The notes: generated from the letters alone by a model not told the origin. DNA of 64,000 nt from Bacteroidales bacterium (GCA_017626355.1 JAGAIY010000013.1:62001-126000); one strand, 5' to 3'. Positions 33,199-43,943 are shown, numbered from the stretch's first letter. A program made the numbers and translations.

Positions 33199-34920
33199 TT
33201 ACTTACTGGTCTTCTCAGGTGTCATGTATATGTCAGCCAGCGGAACAAGTACCATCAGATCCAGGAACGCCAGCATAAGCACTGCACCGAAAGCTCCTAT
33301 AGTCAGGGCCATGGCGAGGGCGAAAAGGAATGAGAAGGCATGAAGCAGAATCAGGATGATTGCCGCAAGAAGCCAGAATTTCAGAGATGTGACATGCCAA
33401 AGTACAAGAGCAAGAGTCGCTACAGTCAAAGGAATCATGAACATGATGTTCTCACCCAAGACAAACACAAGCACGAGACTGAGTACGAACATCAGAGCCA
33501 AGGTTCCGTACAACTGGCTGTAGGCGAATCGTGATGCGGCGTTAGATGCGGCACTCGCCCTGAGGGAGCCTGATGTAAGCCTTACAGCACTGCAGCGGGA
33601 TGTCCAGTAGACAAAAGACACAGCGACAGCAGTCAATGCCACACAGGCGGCCATCACGATATTGTCAAACTGAACGCCCTGTACGATGCCGAACGGCTTG
33701 AATCTTGCCCCGGCAATGACCGAGCTCAGATAGGCGATGAGCTCTCCTACAGCAAGTACTCCTATCGCCATGAAAAGTACTGTGCATGATGTCTTGAAGA
33801 CCCTCATAGGCTTCAGCCTGCCACGTACGCCTTCAAGTCCGAAGAGAAGGATAAATATCATGAATATCACCACATTGATAATGACATACATGGTCTCCCC
33901 GACATTGAAAAGTCCGAGAAGCGGCACAGTGAAATTGACTGTATCCTTATCAGACCTCAAGGCATCCTTGTCGGAATATGCGGGATCGGTGACATACTGC
34001 ATGGCAAGCGGAAGTATCTGTTCGCCGTAATGCTGGACTGTCTTTCCGCTGACATTCGAGAAGTTGTCCTTGTCAGTATGATAGCTGTTGATATCTGCAA
34101 TCGTCGAGAAATTGACACCAGGGATATGGTCCTTCACAATCGTGAAATCAGTGAAGTTAGGCATGAAGCCGTATACGACTGTGGTAAGGGAATATGTATA
34201 TTTATACCTGGAGGCATCAGAATACAGATCCATGATCTTCTCGTTTCCCGGAGATGTTTCGAAAAGAAGAGCAGGACCCCAGGTACCACGTCCCTCGATG
34301 TTTATTATGAAGCCGACATTGTCAAACACATGGCTGTCATTGGCCCAGATGGCCTTCATGCCCATCATGCCGACTTCCTCAGCATCAGTGAAGAGCACCT
34401 TCACGCCCTGACTCCATTCCTGTCTTGACTTGAGAAGCTGAGACACCGTTTCAAGTATGACTCCCACTCCATAACCGTCGTCAGCAGCTCCATATGACCA
34501 TACGGTATCCGCAGGCATAGGCTGAGAATAACGTGAGTCATAATGGGCCACCATCATCAGGTAAGTCGTATCCGCAGACTCCTTCATAGGAGGAAATTCC
34601 GCAAGGACATCCACAGCATCAAAGGTATACTCCACATGCTTGTTCTGAGGTCCTGTAAGAGAATCATAGCGGAAAAGGGAGACTTCCCCTCCCATTTCCC
34701 TGAGCCTGCCTTCCAGATAATCCCTGACAGCAGCGCGCTCCTGAGGATGAGCCACCGAATGGTGATCCCTGGATATGACCTCTATATCCTCCAGCACCCT
34801 TGCCGAAGAGAAACCCTCCACATGAGCAGGCTGCTCCTTAGGAAGAGTCAAGAAGCCATATGCCAGCAATGCAGCAGAAGCTACTGCCATCAACAGAAAT
34901 ACCGGTCTGATCTTATTCAT
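33199..34920 (-). CDS. M28 zinc metallopeptidase with C-terminal membrane domain
   Basis: A 573-residue protein: an N-terminal membrane anchor, an M28 aminopeptidase domain in the periplasm and about eight hydrophobic segments from residue 350. All five metal-site positions look intact: VAHYDS, GAADDGYG, DAEEVG, INIEGRG (Glu in place of Asp) and SYHTDKD. It is like the ER-type Fxna/plant M28 membrane peptidases. It is followed by the C-S lyase gene after 15 bases. Confidence 0.88.
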   Translation of the reverse strand: MNKIRPVFLLMAVASAALLAYGFLTLPKEQPAHVEGFSSARVLEDIEVISRDHHSVAHPQERAAVRDYLEGRLREMGGEVSLFRYDSLTGPQNKHVEYTFDAVDVLAEFPPMKESADTTYLMMVAHYDSRYSQPMPADTVWSYGAADDGYGVGVILETVSQLLKSRQEWSQGVKVLFTDAEEVGMMGMKAIWANDSHVFDNVGFIINIEGRGTWGPALLFETSPGNEKIMDLYSDASRYKYTYSLTTVVYGFMPNFTDFTIVKDHIPGVNFSTIADINSYHTDKDNFSNVSGKTVQHYGEQILPLAMQYVTDPAYSDKDALRSDKDTVNFTVPLLGLFNVGETMYVIINVVIFMIFILLFGLEGVRGRLKPMRVFKTSCTVLFMAIGVLAVGELIAYLSSVIAGARFKPFGIVQGVQFDNIVMAACVALTAVAVSFVYWTSRCSAVRLTSGSLRASAASNAASRFAYSQLYGTLALMFVLSLVLVFVLGENIMFMIPLTVATLALVLWHVTSLKFWLLAAIILILLHAFSFLFALAMALTIGAFGAVLMLAFLDLMVLVPLADIYMTPEKTSK

Positions 34921-34947
34921 ATAAGTCTTGGTTTAGTACACAATACA

Positions 34948-36327
34948 TTACTCAACGAAAGCATGCCTGTATCCCTTTACATCGTTCCAATGTCCGCGAG
35001 TAAAGTCAGGAACCGCAACAGGCATGTTGCCGTTTTCAAGAGAGATACGTGAAAGTTCTACCAGGCTGCACCACTCCGCAAGGTCATAGACATCCATATC
35101 CAACGGAAGGCCGTTTCTCAGGCAATATACCAGACGGTAATCCATGATGAAGTCCATTCCGCCATGACCGCCGACAGTCTTTGCCTTAGCCTCAAGTTCC
35201 TTGTGGATCGGATGCTTATAAAGTCCCATAAGCTGGGCCTTCATTTCTTCCGAAACAGCTCCATGGGCAGTAAGATTCTCATGGTTGACCTCCTTTGGAG
35301 CATTGTCACCAGGACGGAGACAGTACTGCTCCACCGGATATTTGTTGGCAAAGCCGTCTGTTCCTGTAAGCTGGTACATTCTGCTGTACGGACGAGGTGT
35401 CATGACATTATGCTCGATAAGCATAGTCTTTCCGTTTTCTGTCGTGAGCATGGTAAGAGTATGGTCTCCGTTCTTGAAGGACTCACACTTCTCACCTGTC
35501 CTTTCCTCCACACATCTCGGACCGGTCACGGCCTTTGTATCCATTGCAACAAGAGTCTTGAGCCTGTCACCTCTGTGGATGTCAAGGAGCTGGCAAGCTG
35601 GGCCGAAGCCGTGGGTCGGATATACATCTCCACGGTTGTTCTGGTTGAAGTCAAGACGCCAGTTGTTCCAGTAGCTGTCCCAGAAGTCCGAAAGATTATG
35701 GATATAGGAACCTTCTACATGAAGAATTTCTCCGAACACTCCATGCTGAGCCATATTTAGAGTCGTGAGCTCGAAGAAGTCATACACGCAGTTCTCGAGC
35801 TGCATGCAGTGCCTTCTTGTACGCTCGGAAGTATCGATAAGTTTCCATATCTCATCAAGAGTCATGGCTGCAGGAACCTCAATCGCAGCATGCTTTCCAT
35901 GCTCCATGGCATACAGGGCAACAGGAGCATGGTGAACCCAGTCTGTAGCCACATATACGAGATCGATGTCATCGCGCTCGCACATTTCCTTATATGCCTC
36001 AGTCGATCCGCTGTAAGATGCAGCTTCCGGCAGTCCTGCTTCCTTAAGTATGTTCTGGGCAGATGCAACTCTGTCAGCCTCCACGTCGCAAAGAGCCACG
36101 ATCTTGACTCCAGGGATATGGGTGAATCTGTACACGGCTCCAGGGCCTCTCATACCAAGACCGACGAAGCCTACACGCACTGTATCAAGCGGTTCAGTGA
36201 CAAGGCCCAACACATGTTCCTGTCCGGCAGGACGCTCCGGAACCTCCACCTGGATGATTCCGCTTTTTTCAGGCATACATGAGCATACAGCTGCCACGAC
36301 GAGCAGCACCATAAAGAATCTTTTCAT
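34948..36327 (-). CDS. Gfo/Idh/MocA-family lipoprotein, GH109-type
   Basis: A 459-residue NAD-dependent oxidoreductase-like protein resembling GH109 alpha-N-acetylgalactosaminidases, which cleave through NAD-assisted oxidation and elimination. Lipobox VCSC gives a predicted lipoprotein. The Rossmann loop is VGFVGLGMRGPGAV; THGFGPACQ and VGGHGGMDFIMDYRLV carry the family's active-site His/Tyr-type residues. An in-frame TTG six bases upstream is rejected. The glycan specificity is inference from family. Confidence 0.87.
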   Translation of the reverse strand: MKRFFMVLLVVAAVCSCMPEKSGIIQVEVPERPAGQEHVLGLVTEPLDTVRVGFVGLGMRGPGAVYRFTHIPGVKIVALCDVEADRVASAQNILKEAGLPEAASYSGSTEAYKEMCERDDIDLVYVATDWVHHAPVALYAMEHGKHAAIEVPAAMTLDEIWKLIDTSERTRRHCMQLENCVYDFFELTTLNMAQHGVFGEILHVEGSYIHNLSDFWDSYWNNWRLDFNQNNRGDVYPTHGFGPACQLLDIHRGDRLKTLVAMDTKAVTGPRCVEERTGEKCESFKNGDHTLTMLTTENGKTMLIEHNVMTPRPYSRMYQLTGTDGFANKYPVEQYCLRPGDNAPKEVNHENLTAHGAVSEEMKAQLMGLYKHPIHKELEAKAKTVGGHGGMDFIMDYRLVYCLRNGLPLDMDVYDLAEWCSLVELSRISLENGNMPVAVPDFTRGHWNDVKGYRHAFVE

Positions 36328-36344
36328 AATCAAAGTTTTATTAA

Positions 36345-38021
36345 TTAATCCATCAATTTCTTATATTTGAACCTCTTAGGCTCCTCATTTCCGAGACGGC
36401 GCTTCTTGTTTTCCTCATATTCGGTGTAAGTACCCTCGAAGAAATAAACCTGCGAATCACCTTCGAAAGCGAGAATATGGGTAGCGATACGGTCAAGGAA
36501 CCAGCGGTCATGTGAGATTACTACAGCACAGCCCGCGAAATTCTCAAGACCTTCCTCAAGCGCACGGATAGTGTTCACATCCACATCATTGGTCGGCTCG
36601 TCGAGAAGAAGCACATTACCTTCATCCTTGAGAGTCAGGGCAAGATGAAGACGATTCCTCTCACCGCCTGAGAGAATGCCGCAGAGCTTCTCCTGATCTG
36701 CTCCCGAGAAATTGAAACGCGACACATAAGCCCTTGCATTGACCTCCCTCTTGCCGAGCTTGACGAACTCGGAATTCTCAGCGATGGTCTCATATACGGT
36801 CTTTTCAGGATCGATGCTCCTATGCTGCTGGTCTACATAGGCCAGTTTTACGGTCTCACCTACAGTTATCTCACCTGTATCAGGCGTGTCAAGTCCCATG
36901 ATAAGACGGAAAAGAGTGGTCTTACCGGCACCGTTCGGTCCGATCACACCGACAATACCGGCAGGCGGAAGCACGAAATTGAGGTTTTCATACAGAAGCT
37001 TGTCACCATAGCCCTTTGAAACATTCTTGAATTCGATGACCTTGTTGCCGAGTCTCGGACCGTTCGGAATGAAGATTTCAAGATTGGCCTCTTTCTCGCG
37101 ACCATCGTCAGCAGCAAGCTTTTCATATGCACCCAGACGGGCCTTCGACTTGGCATGACGCGCCTTAGGTGCCATCCGCACCCACTCAAGCTCACGCTCG
37201 AGGGCCTTCCTACGCTTGCTTTCCTGCTTCTCTTCCTGAGCCAGACGGGTGCTCTTCTGATCGAGCCATGAAGAATAGTTGCCCTTCCATGGTATACCTT
37301 CTCCCCTGTCGAGCTCAAGGATCCATCCGGCAACATTATCAAGGAAATAACGGTCGTGGGTCACAGCGATCACAGTACCCTTATACTGCTGGAGATGAGC
37401 CTCGAGCCACTGGATACTCTCGGTATCGAGGTGGTTGGTTGGCTCGTCAAGAAGGAGAACATCCGGCTGTCTGAGAAGAAGTCTGCAAAGAGCCACACGA
37501 CGACGCTCTCCACCGCTGAGTGTAGATACCTTCGCATCGGAAGGAGGACACTGAAGGGCATCCATCGCCCTCTCAAGCTTTGAATCTATCTCCCAGCCGC
37601 CGCAATTCTCGATCTTCTCGGTCAACTCGCCCTGACGTTCGATAAGAGCGGTCATCTCCTCATCGGACATAGGCTCACAGAACTTCATGTTCACCTCCTC
37701 GTATTCCTTGAGTATGTCCATGACTTCCTGAACACCCTCCTGAACTACCTCGATTACGGTCTTGTCCGGATCCATCTGAGGTTCCTGCTCAAGATAGCCT
37801 ACAGAATAGCCCGGAGCCCACACGACCTCACCCTGATATCCCTTTTCGATACCGGCTATTATCTTCATGAGAGTAGACTTTCCCGAGCCGTTGAGACCGA
37901 CGATTCCGATCTTGGCGCCATAGAAGAATGAAAGGTATATATCCTTAAGAATCACCCTGTTATTATGGGGCAGGATCTTACCCACCCCATTCATTGAAAA
38001 TATGATTTTTTCGTCTGCCAT
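36345..38021 (-). CDS. ettA: Energy-dependent translational throttle protein EttA (ABC-F ATPase)
   Basis: Binds the ribosomal E site and gates entry into elongation according to ATP/ADP. The 558-residue length fits EttA (555 in E. coli). Two ABC modules: GLNGSGKST, LSGGERRRVAL, DEPTNHLD; then GPNGAGKTT, LSGGERNRLHLA, DEPTNDVD, separated by a basic linker. The open frame starts at 38111, but the ATG at 38021 (MADEKIIFSMNGVGK) follows the -7 box and fits the family. Confidence 0.95.
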   Translation of the reverse strand: MADEKIIFSMNGVGKILPHNNRVILKDIYLSFFYGAKIGIVGLNGSGKSTLMKIIAGIEKGYQGEVVWAPGYSVGYLEQEPQMDPDKTVIEVVQEGVQEVMDILKEYEEVNMKFCEPMSDEEMTALIERQGELTEKIENCGGWEIDSKLERAMDALQCPPSDAKVSTLSGGERRRVALCRLLLRQPDVLLLDEPTNHLDTESIQWLEAHLQQYKGTVIAVTHDRYFLDNVAGWILELDRGEGIPWKGNYSSWLDQKSTRLAQEEKQESKRRKALERELEWVRMAPKARHAKSKARLGAYEKLAADDGREKEANLEIFIPNGPRLGNKVIEFKNVSKGYGDKLLYENLNFVLPPAGIVGVIGPNGAGKTTLFRLIMGLDTPDTGEITVGETVKLAYVDQQHRSIDPEKTVYETIAENSEFVKLGKREVNARAYVSRFNFSGADQEKLCGILSGGERNRLHLALTLKDEGNVLLLDEPTNDVDVNTIRALEEGLENFAGCAVVISHDRWFLDRIATHILAFEGDSQVYFFEGTYTEYEENKKRRLGNEEPKRFKYKKLMD

Positions 38022-38052
38022 ATTGATTTGAACGGTTTTACGCAATTTTGCA

Positions 38053-38060
38053 CAAATATA
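38053..38060 (-). promoter_or_regulatory. -7 box of ettA
   Basis: TATATTTG on the minus strand, 31 bases before the ettA ATG and just past the stop of the AraC-type gene. Confidence 0.6.
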
Positions 38061-38065
38061 GCACT

Positions 38066-39160
38066 TTATTTTTTCTTCTTCCTCATTTTCTGCCGTTCTT
38101 TGCGGCACCAATCGCTCGGATTTTCATTCATGAACAGTCTGAAAGCCATATTGTAGGACACGACAGAATTGAAACCGCTCAATTCGGCCAGATTGCTTAC
38201 CTTGAGATCCGGATTCGTACGGAAACACTCCTTGGAGTAGGATATCCTGTAATAATTGACAAACTGGCAGAAGTTTCTGCCGGTAAACTGGCTGATCGCC
38301 CTTGAAATATAGACCTTATTGCTGAATACTACACGTACGACATCGTTGATTGTCAGACGGTTATCAAGAAAGGGCTTCTCCTGCTCGAAATACTCCACTA
38401 TGCGGTCGTAAAGCTGGCGGTAAGTATCTTCCCGCACGCCATTGGCCATCTCCACCTGGGATATCTTCATCGACTCCACTATCTTCCTTTCATGATCGTG
38501 CAGAACCGCAAAGAACGAATTGCACGCCGCCCTGATTCCAAGTGCCACGATCAGCGATACCGAGAACAGTGCTGAAGCGCACTGAAGGACGCCTGCCGTC
38601 TTACCGCAGGCAAGAGGGCACAAGGAAAGCGCTGGAACAGCAGTGATCAGTACCGCATAGACCAGATCCACACATAGATCAAGATTAGTCTGGACAGTAC
38701 CCCCTTTGATCACGGTACGGATATCACGGACCCTCAGCCATATCCCCCACACAAGCAGCACAGCAAGCAGAAGGACGGAAAGTGGCAGGATACGCATATA
38801 GACAAGGTCCGGCACAGGAGGGACCGCCCCCGACCATGCCAGAAGATGAAGGCATATCAAGGAAAGAAGGAGGAAGAAGGAAACCGAACAGACGCACCTT
38901 ACAAGCAGCGGCTTCCATACTGAAGAATCAAGGAACAGGAAAGAGACAAGAACCGGCATCATATCTAAGACCATCCTCATGAAGACAGCTCCATGAGCCA
39001 TCGGCTCAAGGGCAAGAAGAAGCACATCTGCAGCAAGAAGAGATGGAGCGATACGGTTCTTGGTTTCGGCAAAAGCCTTGTAGCGAAGGTTCCTTATTAC
39101 AAGGAAAAGCATCATTGAAAACAGGGTTGCAATGATGATCAATGAAATGATTTGTGTCAT
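38066..39160 (-). CDS. Membrane-bound AraC-family transcriptional regulator
   Basis: A 364-residue protein: six or so hydrophobic segments over residues 1-225, then an AraC DNA-binding domain (LTINDVVRVVFSNKVYISRA, ISYSKECFRTNPDLKVSNLA, SGFNSVVSYNMAFRLFMNENPSDW). The tail is KMRKKKK. The membrane part probably senses an envelope or lipid-soluble signal. The target is unknown; ettA follows but has its own promoter. Confidence 0.88.
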   Translation of the reverse strand: MTQIISLIIIATLFSMMLFLVIRNLRYKAFAETKNRIAPSLLAADVLLLALEPMAHGAVFMRMVLDMMPVLVSFLFLDSSVWKPLLVRCVCSVSFFLLLSLICLHLLAWSGAVPPVPDLVYMRILPLSVLLLAVLLVWGIWLRVRDIRTVIKGGTVQTNLDLCVDLVYAVLITAVPALSLCPLACGKTAGVLQCASALFSVSLIVALGIRAACNSFFAVLHDHERKIVESMKISQVEMANGVREDTYRQLYDRIVEYFEQEKPFLDNRLTINDVVRVVFSNKVYISRAISQFTGRNFCQFVNYYRISYSKECFRTNPDLKVSNLAELSGFNSVVSYNMAFRLFMNENPSDWCRKERQKMRKKKK

Positions 39161-39192
39161 AGTTCGATACTTGACTGATTTAGATTAGTGAA

Positions 39193-39200
39193 CAAAAATA
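39193..39200 (-). promoter_or_regulatory. -7 box of the AraC-type gene
   Basis: TATTTTTG on the minus strand, about 33 bases before the ATG. It lies within four bases of the terminator of the upstream yitT genes. Confidence 0.5.
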
Positions 39201-39203
39201 TAC

Positions 39204-39241
39204 AATAACCCCTTCCCAGGGCCTTCTGGGAAGGGGTTATT
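39204..39241. terminator. Terminator of the yitT pair
   Basis: A perfect 16-bp stem (39204-39219 with 39226-39241, AATAACCCCTTCCCAG) and 6-base loop; a T-rich stretch follows on the minus strand. Confidence 0.85.
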
Positions 39242-39259
39242 CGTCACATTTTTCTTTTT
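39239..39259. repeat. Copy B of the 21-base repeat (behind yitT)
   Basis: Identical to 29912-29932. Here it lies just after the stop codon of the yitT gene and touches the terminator arm. Confidence 0.7.
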
Positions 39260-39279
39260 TTTATAAATTTTTCTTTTTT

Positions 39280-40230
39280 TTAATCTTTTTTCCTGTCCTT
39301 AGACTTGATCCTTATGGTATCGAAGCCCTTGCCGTACACTCCCATTACAGAAGATACAGAAAGGAAGGCTTCCGGATCAATGGTCTTGACATATCTCAGA
39401 AGAAGATTAAGGTCGGTCTTTCTTGTCACAACCATAAGGACCTCCCTGTCCTCCTTCGAGTACCAGCCCTTTGCAGGAAGAACAGTGACTCCCCTCTTCA
39501 TGTCGAAAGCGATGGCATCAGCCATTTCCTTGGTCTTCTTGGTAAAGATGAAGGCCTGGACGGACTGCTTCGATCCGGAAAGATAAAGGTCGATGGCATA
39601 TCCGCTGACTGTTACCTGGATAAGACCATATACAACGATAGCCAGTTTTTCCGCAAAAGGAAGAAGCTCGCCAGATTCCGTATACGACGGGAACATGAGG
39701 GATGACAAGATGATTCCGACATCTATTATGAGGATCACCCTTCCTGGAGATGCCGGATAGAACTTGCACCAAAGCAAGGCGACGATATCAGTACCTCCGG
39801 TGCTTCCGCCCTGTGAGATCGACAATCCGATACCCATACCTGCGACGACTCCACCGAGAATGGTACATATGAGCTTGCCGTTCGAAAGGGCGAATTCATG
39901 GATAAAGTCTGTCGGAATGAGTTTCGGCATCACAGAAAGCATCACCGCTGTCATGACAATGGCATATATCGTCTTTCCTCCGAAGCCGGTTCCCAGAATC
40001 TTCGTTCCTATTATAAGAAGAAGTACATTCAGGATCAGGTATGTTATACCCATCTGAAGGCCTGTCGCATAATATACGATGGAAGCAAATCCTGAAACGC
40101 CTCCTCCGATGAGGTTGTTAGGAAGAAGGAAGATAGTCCATCCGAGGGCATAGGAAACGACTCCCAAAGTGACGAGAGCATATTCCTTGACCACTGTGCC
40201 GACTGAAGATTTCAATATTTTTTCTCCCAT
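39280..40230 (-). CDS. YitT family membrane protein (copy 1)
   Basis: A 316-residue protein with five to six N-terminal membrane segments (VSYALGWTIFLLPNNLIGGG, LILNVLLLIIGTKI, LSISQGGSTGGTDIVALL) and a C-terminal DUF2179 cytoplasmic domain (FIFTKKTKEMADAIAFDMKR, FLSVSSVMGVYGKGFD). The function of YitT proteins is unsettled. The ATG at 40230 leaves a 1-base gap to copy 2; an ATG at 40242 would overlap it. Its stop lies inside sequence resembling the rsmI tail. Confidence 0.88.
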   Translation of the reverse strand: MGEKILKSSVGTVVKEYALVTLGVVSYALGWTIFLLPNNLIGGGVSGFASIVYYATGLQMGITYLILNVLLLIIGTKILGTGFGGKTIYAIVMTAVMLSVMPKLIPTDFIHEFALSNGKLICTILGGVVAGMGIGLSISQGGSTGGTDIVALLWCKFYPASPGRVILIIDVGIILSSLMFPSYTESGELLPFAEKLAIVVYGLIQVTVSGYAIDLYLSGSKQSVQAFIFTKKTKEMADAIAFDMKRGVTVLPAKGWYSKEDREVLMVVTRKTDLNLLLRYVKTIDPEAFLSVSSVMGVYGKGFDTIRIKSKDRKKD

Positions 40231-40231
40231 A

Positions 40232-41137
40232 TCAAGCCTCATCTTCTTTATTGGATTTCTTCAGCTTAAGGCCTGTCTTCACTTCCTCAAAACCTTCGCC
40301 ATAGACACTCATAGCCGTCGATACCGAGATGAACGCCCTCTTGTCTATGCTCTTTATATCATTGACGATACCGTTAAGCTGCTGCTTTCTTGCCACGATA
40401 AGCAGCACCTTGCTTTCCTTCTGGGTATACCATCCTACAGACTGAAGCGCAGTCACACCCCTCTGCAGATTGTTCATGATATGGTCCGCTATCTCATTGT
40501 ACTTAGGCGAGAATACCAGGATCTGTACAGAGGACTTGTTACCGAGAAGGACAAAATCGACTCCGAAAGAGAATCCAAGCATCATGACAAAGGCATAGAT
40601 CATATCCACAAGACCCTTATCAGGTATCAGAAGCAGCAATGAAATGATGAATATGTCAGAGTACAGATAGACCTTTCCTGGAGAAATCGGCCAGTACTTG
40701 TTTATCAGCATGGCAATGATGTCTGTACCTCCCGTACTTCCTCCCCTCTGCAGCACAAGGCCGATACCTATCGACTCCATTCCGGCGCCGACCAAAGCCA
40801 CAAGAAGCTTCTCATCCATCATGACTTCCAGCTGAGGGAACTGCGGCATCACCTCGAAAAGCAGGGATGTCAGACCTATCACATAGATGGTCTTGAAGCC
40901 GAAGCTCTTTCCAAGAGCGAAGAATCCAAGGACAAGAAGGAGTACATTCAGCACGGGATATGTCCAACCGACAGGAATGCCTGTACCATACTGGATGATG
41001 GTACAGAGTCCTGTAAGTCCACCGCTGGCAAGTCCGTTAGGAATGACGAATGATGTCCATGCCATACAGAAGATGACCGAGCCTACTGTCATCAGGAAAT
41101 AATCCCACAGAACAGCTAAAGTCTTGTTCAGTTTCAT
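40232..41137 (-). CDS. YitT family membrane protein (copy 2)
   Basis: A 301-residue paralogue of the next gene with the same plan: membrane half including SFVIPNGLASGGLTGLC and LVLQRGGSTGGTDIIAML, then a DUF2179 domain ending FISVSTAMSVYGEGFEEV. The two differ widely in sequence, so the duplication is old. Co-transcribed with leuS upstream (10-base gap) or from an internal promoter. Confidence 0.88.
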   Translation of the reverse strand: MKLNKTLAVLWDYFLMTVGSVIFCMAWTSFVIPNGLASGGLTGLCTIIQYGTGIPVGWTYPVLNVLLLVLGFFALGKSFGFKTIYVIGLTSLLFEVMPQFPQLEVMMDEKLLVALVGAGMESIGIGLVLQRGGSTGGTDIIAMLINKYWPISPGKVYLYSDIFIISLLLLIPDKGLVDMIYAFVMMLGFSFGVDFVLLGNKSSVQILVFSPKYNEIADHIMNNLQRGVTALQSVGWYTQKESKVLLIVARKQQLNGIVNDIKSIDKRAFISVSTAMSVYGEGFEEVKTGLKLKKSNKEDEA

Positions 41138-41147
41138 ATTTCGCAGA

Positions 41148-43913
41148 CTATTTTACTACAATATTAACAATCTTTCCAGGGACGACGATGACCTTTACGA
41201 TATTTCCGCCAGCCACATATTTCGCAGTCTGCTCCATAGAACGGACATGAGCTTCTACCTCATCCTTTGACTTGTCGAGAGGAAGATCCACAGTAAAGCG
41301 TGTCTTTCCGTTGAAAGAAACCGCATAGGTGCAGCTGTTCTCGATTGTATATGCCTCGACATATTCAGGGAAAGCCGCATAGGTGATGCTTTCCTTATGG
41401 CCGAGAGCCTCCCAGAGTTCCTCAGCGATATGAGGCACGAAAGGAGCAAGCAGTATGATGAGCGGCTCAAGGATCTCGCGTTTGTTGCACTTGAGGTCAT
41501 AGAGCTCGTTGACCGCGATCATGAATGCGCTGACGGCTGTATTGAAAGAGAACGCCTCTATGTCAGTACGAACCTTGCCTATAAGCTTATGAAGAGCCTT
41601 GAGTTCTTCAGGTGAGGCCTTTTCATCATTCACGATGAAACCGTCACGGTCATAGAAGAGTCGCCATACCCTCTTGAGGAAACGGTTCACGCCGTCGATT
41701 CCCTTGGTATCCCATGGCTTAGACTGTTCGAGAGGGCCGAGGAACATTTCATAAAGTCTCAGAGTATCAGCACCGTATGTATCGCAGATCATATCAGGGT
41801 TGACCACATTGAACATCGACTTAGACATCTTTTCAATAGCCCATCCGCAGATGTACTCACCGTCTTCAAGTATGAATTCGGCATTTGCAAAATCCGGCAT
41901 CCATGCCTTGAAGGCCTCGATATCAAGACGGTCGTTGCGGACGATATTCACATCCACATGGATCTCCGTGGTCTCGTACTGGTCCTTCAGGCCGAGAGAT
42001 ACGAAGGTATTTGTATTGATGATACGGTATACGAAGTTTGAACGTCCCTGAATCATACCCTGGTTTATGAGTTTCTTGAAAGGCTCCTTCTCGCATACAT
42101 ATCCAAGATCGTAAAGGAACTTGTTCCAGAAACGTGAGTAGATCAGGTGACCTGTCGCATGCTCTGTTCCACCGATGTAGAGATCCACATTCCTCCAGTA
42201 CTCGTCTGCCTCCTTGCCCACAAGAGCCTCTGAATTGTGAGGATCCATGTAACGGAGATAGTATGCACTGCTGCCTGCAAAGCCCGGCATGGTGCTGAGC
42301 TCTATAGGATAGCCCTCGTAAGTCCAGTCCGCCGCACGTCCGAGAGGCGGCTCACCGCTTTCTGTAGGAAGGTACTTGTCCACCTCAGGAAGCTGGAGCG
42401 GAAGCTCGGCCATGTCCATAGGAGTCGCGATACCGTCCTTGAAATATACAGGGAACGGCTCTCCCCAGTATCTCTGACGAGAGAAGATAGCGTCACGAAG
42501 CCTGTAGTTGACCTTTCTGCGTCCGATTCCATGGGCCTCGACATAATCGATGGCGGCAGGAATCGCATCCTTCACAGCCATACCGTTGAGGAAACCTGAA
42601 TTGCACATGATTCCCTCTTTCGCATCGAAGCTCGACTCGCTGACATCGCAGCCCTCGATAAGAGGCACGACCGGAAGATTGAATGTCCTTGCGAAAGCAT
42701 AGTCACGGCTGTCGTGAGCAGGCACCGCCATGATGGCTCCGGTACCATAGCCTGCAAGCACATACTCGGAAATCCACACAGGAACCTTGTCACCTGTAAG
42801 AGGATTTACCGCATAAGAGCCGGAGAAGACACCTGTCACCTTTCTGGTCTCTGTCATTCTCTCCCTCTCGGTCTTCTTCTTAGCCATCTGCAGATACTCC
42901 TCGACCGCAGCCTTCTGCTCAGCTGTAGTAAGCTTCTCTACCCATTCGCTCTCAGGAGCAAGCACCATGAAGGTAACTCCGAAGACAGTGTCGGCACGTG
43001 TGGTGAAGATGGTCATGTCGTATTCCTCGGTTCCGTTCGAAACCCTGAAGACCATCTCAGCACCCTGGCTCTTTCCGATCCAGTTGCGCTGCATATCCTT
43101 GAGGGAATCGGTCCAGTCAAGATCTTCCAGCTCATCAAGGAGACGACCTGCATATGCTGACACACGAAGCTGCCACTGGGTCATCTTCTTCTGCTCTACA
43201 GGATGACCTCCACGTACGGAATAACCCTCCTTCACCTCGTCATTGGCAAGAACGGTTCCCAGAGCAGGACACCAGTTCACTGCGGTCTCGCCCTGATATG
43301 CAATCCTGTAGTTCATCAGCACATCCGACTTCTCCTTGTCCGACATCGCATTCCACTGCCCGGCAGTGAACTCAAGCTGCTGCGAACATGCAGCATCGAC
43401 TCCTGCTGTACCGTTTGCAGCAAAGGCCTGCTCAAGCTCTCTTATCGGACGGGCCTTCTGCTCCGCATTGCTGTAATAGCTGCCGAACATCTGAAGGAAA
43501 GCCCACTGGGTCCACTTGTAATATTCAGGATCGCAGGTACGCACCTCACGCGACCAATCGTATGAGAATCCGATTCTGTCGAGCTGCTCGCGATATCTTG
43601 CGATATTCTTTTCTGTAGTCACTGCCGGATGCTGGCCTGTCTGGATGGCATACTGCTCGGCAGGAAGACCGAAGGCATCGTATCCCATCGGATGAAGCAC
43701 GTTGAATCCGCAGAGCCTTTTGTAACGGCTGTATATATCACTCGCGATGTATCCGAGAGGATGGCCGACATGAAGTCCGGCTCCTGACGGATAAGGGAAC
43801 ATATCGAGCACATAATATTTAGGTCTTGAGTTGTCAACCTCTGCCTTGTAGGTGTCGTTGGCGGCCCAATACGCCTGCCATTTTCTTTCGATTTCCTTAA
43901 AACTGTATTCCAT
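41148..43913 (-). CDS. leuS: Leucyl-tRNA synthetase
   Basis: Charges tRNA-Leu, class I synthetase. 921 residues. HIGH-type motif in [16 protein letters not shown], the CP1 editing domain in the middle ([19 protein letters not shown] with the editing TxxG-like region and AVPAHDxRD), KMSKS loop as KMSKSMFN and the anticodon-binding helices at the end. An in-frame TTG at 43922 is rejected in favour of ATG 43913. Confidence 0.97.
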   Translation of the reverse strand: MEYSFKEIERKWQAYWAANDTYKAEVDNSRPKYYVLDMFPYPSGAGLHVGHPLGYIASDIYSRYKRLCGFNVLHPMGYDAFGLPAEQYAIQTGQHPAVTTEKNIARYREQLDRIGFSYDWSREVRTCDPEYYKWTQWAFLQMFGSYYSNAEQKARPIRELEQAFAANGTAGVDAACSQQLEFTAGQWNAMSDKEKSDVLMNYRIAYQGETAVNWCPALGTVLANDEVKEGYSVRGGHPVEQKKMTQWQLRVSAYAGRLLDELEDLDWTDSLKDMQRNWIGKSQGAEMVFRVSNGTEEYDMTIFTTRADTVFGVTFMVLAPESEWVEKLTTAEQKAAVEEYLQMAKKKTERERMTETRKVTGVFSGSYAVNPLTGDKVPVWISEYVLAGYGTGAIMAVPAHDSRDYAFARTFNLPVVPLIEGCDVSESSFDAKEGIMCNSGFLNGMAVKDAIPAAIDYVEAHGIGRRKVNYRLRDAIFSRQRYWGEPFPVYFKDGIATPMDMAELPLQLPEVDKYLPTESGEPPLGRAADWTYEGYPIELSTMPGFAGSSAYYLRYMDPHNSEALVGKEADEYWRNVDLYIGGTEHATGHLIYSRFWNKFLYDLGYVCEKEPFKKLINQGMIQGRSNFVYRIINTNTFVSLGLKDQYETTEIHVDVNIVRNDRLDIEAFKAWMPDFANAEFILEDGEYICGWAIEKMSKSMFNVVNPDMICDTYGADTLRLYEMFLGPLEQSKPWDTKGIDGVNRFLKRVWRLFYDRDGFIVNDEKASPEELKALHKLIGKVRTDIEAFSFNTAVSAFMIAVNELYDLKCNKREILEPLIILLAPFVPHIAEELWEALGHKESITYAAFPEYVEAYTIENSCTYAVSFNGKTRFTVDLPLDKSKDEVEAHVRSMEQTAKYVAGGNIVKVIVVPGKIVNIVVK

Positions 43914-43932
43914 AGGTAACAAATATATCTTG

Positions 43933-43940
43933 CAAAAGTA
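43933..43940 (-). promoter_or_regulatory. -7 box of leuS
   Basis: TACTTTTG on the minus strand, 19 bases before the ATG. A second TAnnTTTG match (TATATTTG, 43920-43927) is too near the ATG to be the likelier one. Confidence 0.5.
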
Positions 43941-43943
43941 ACA

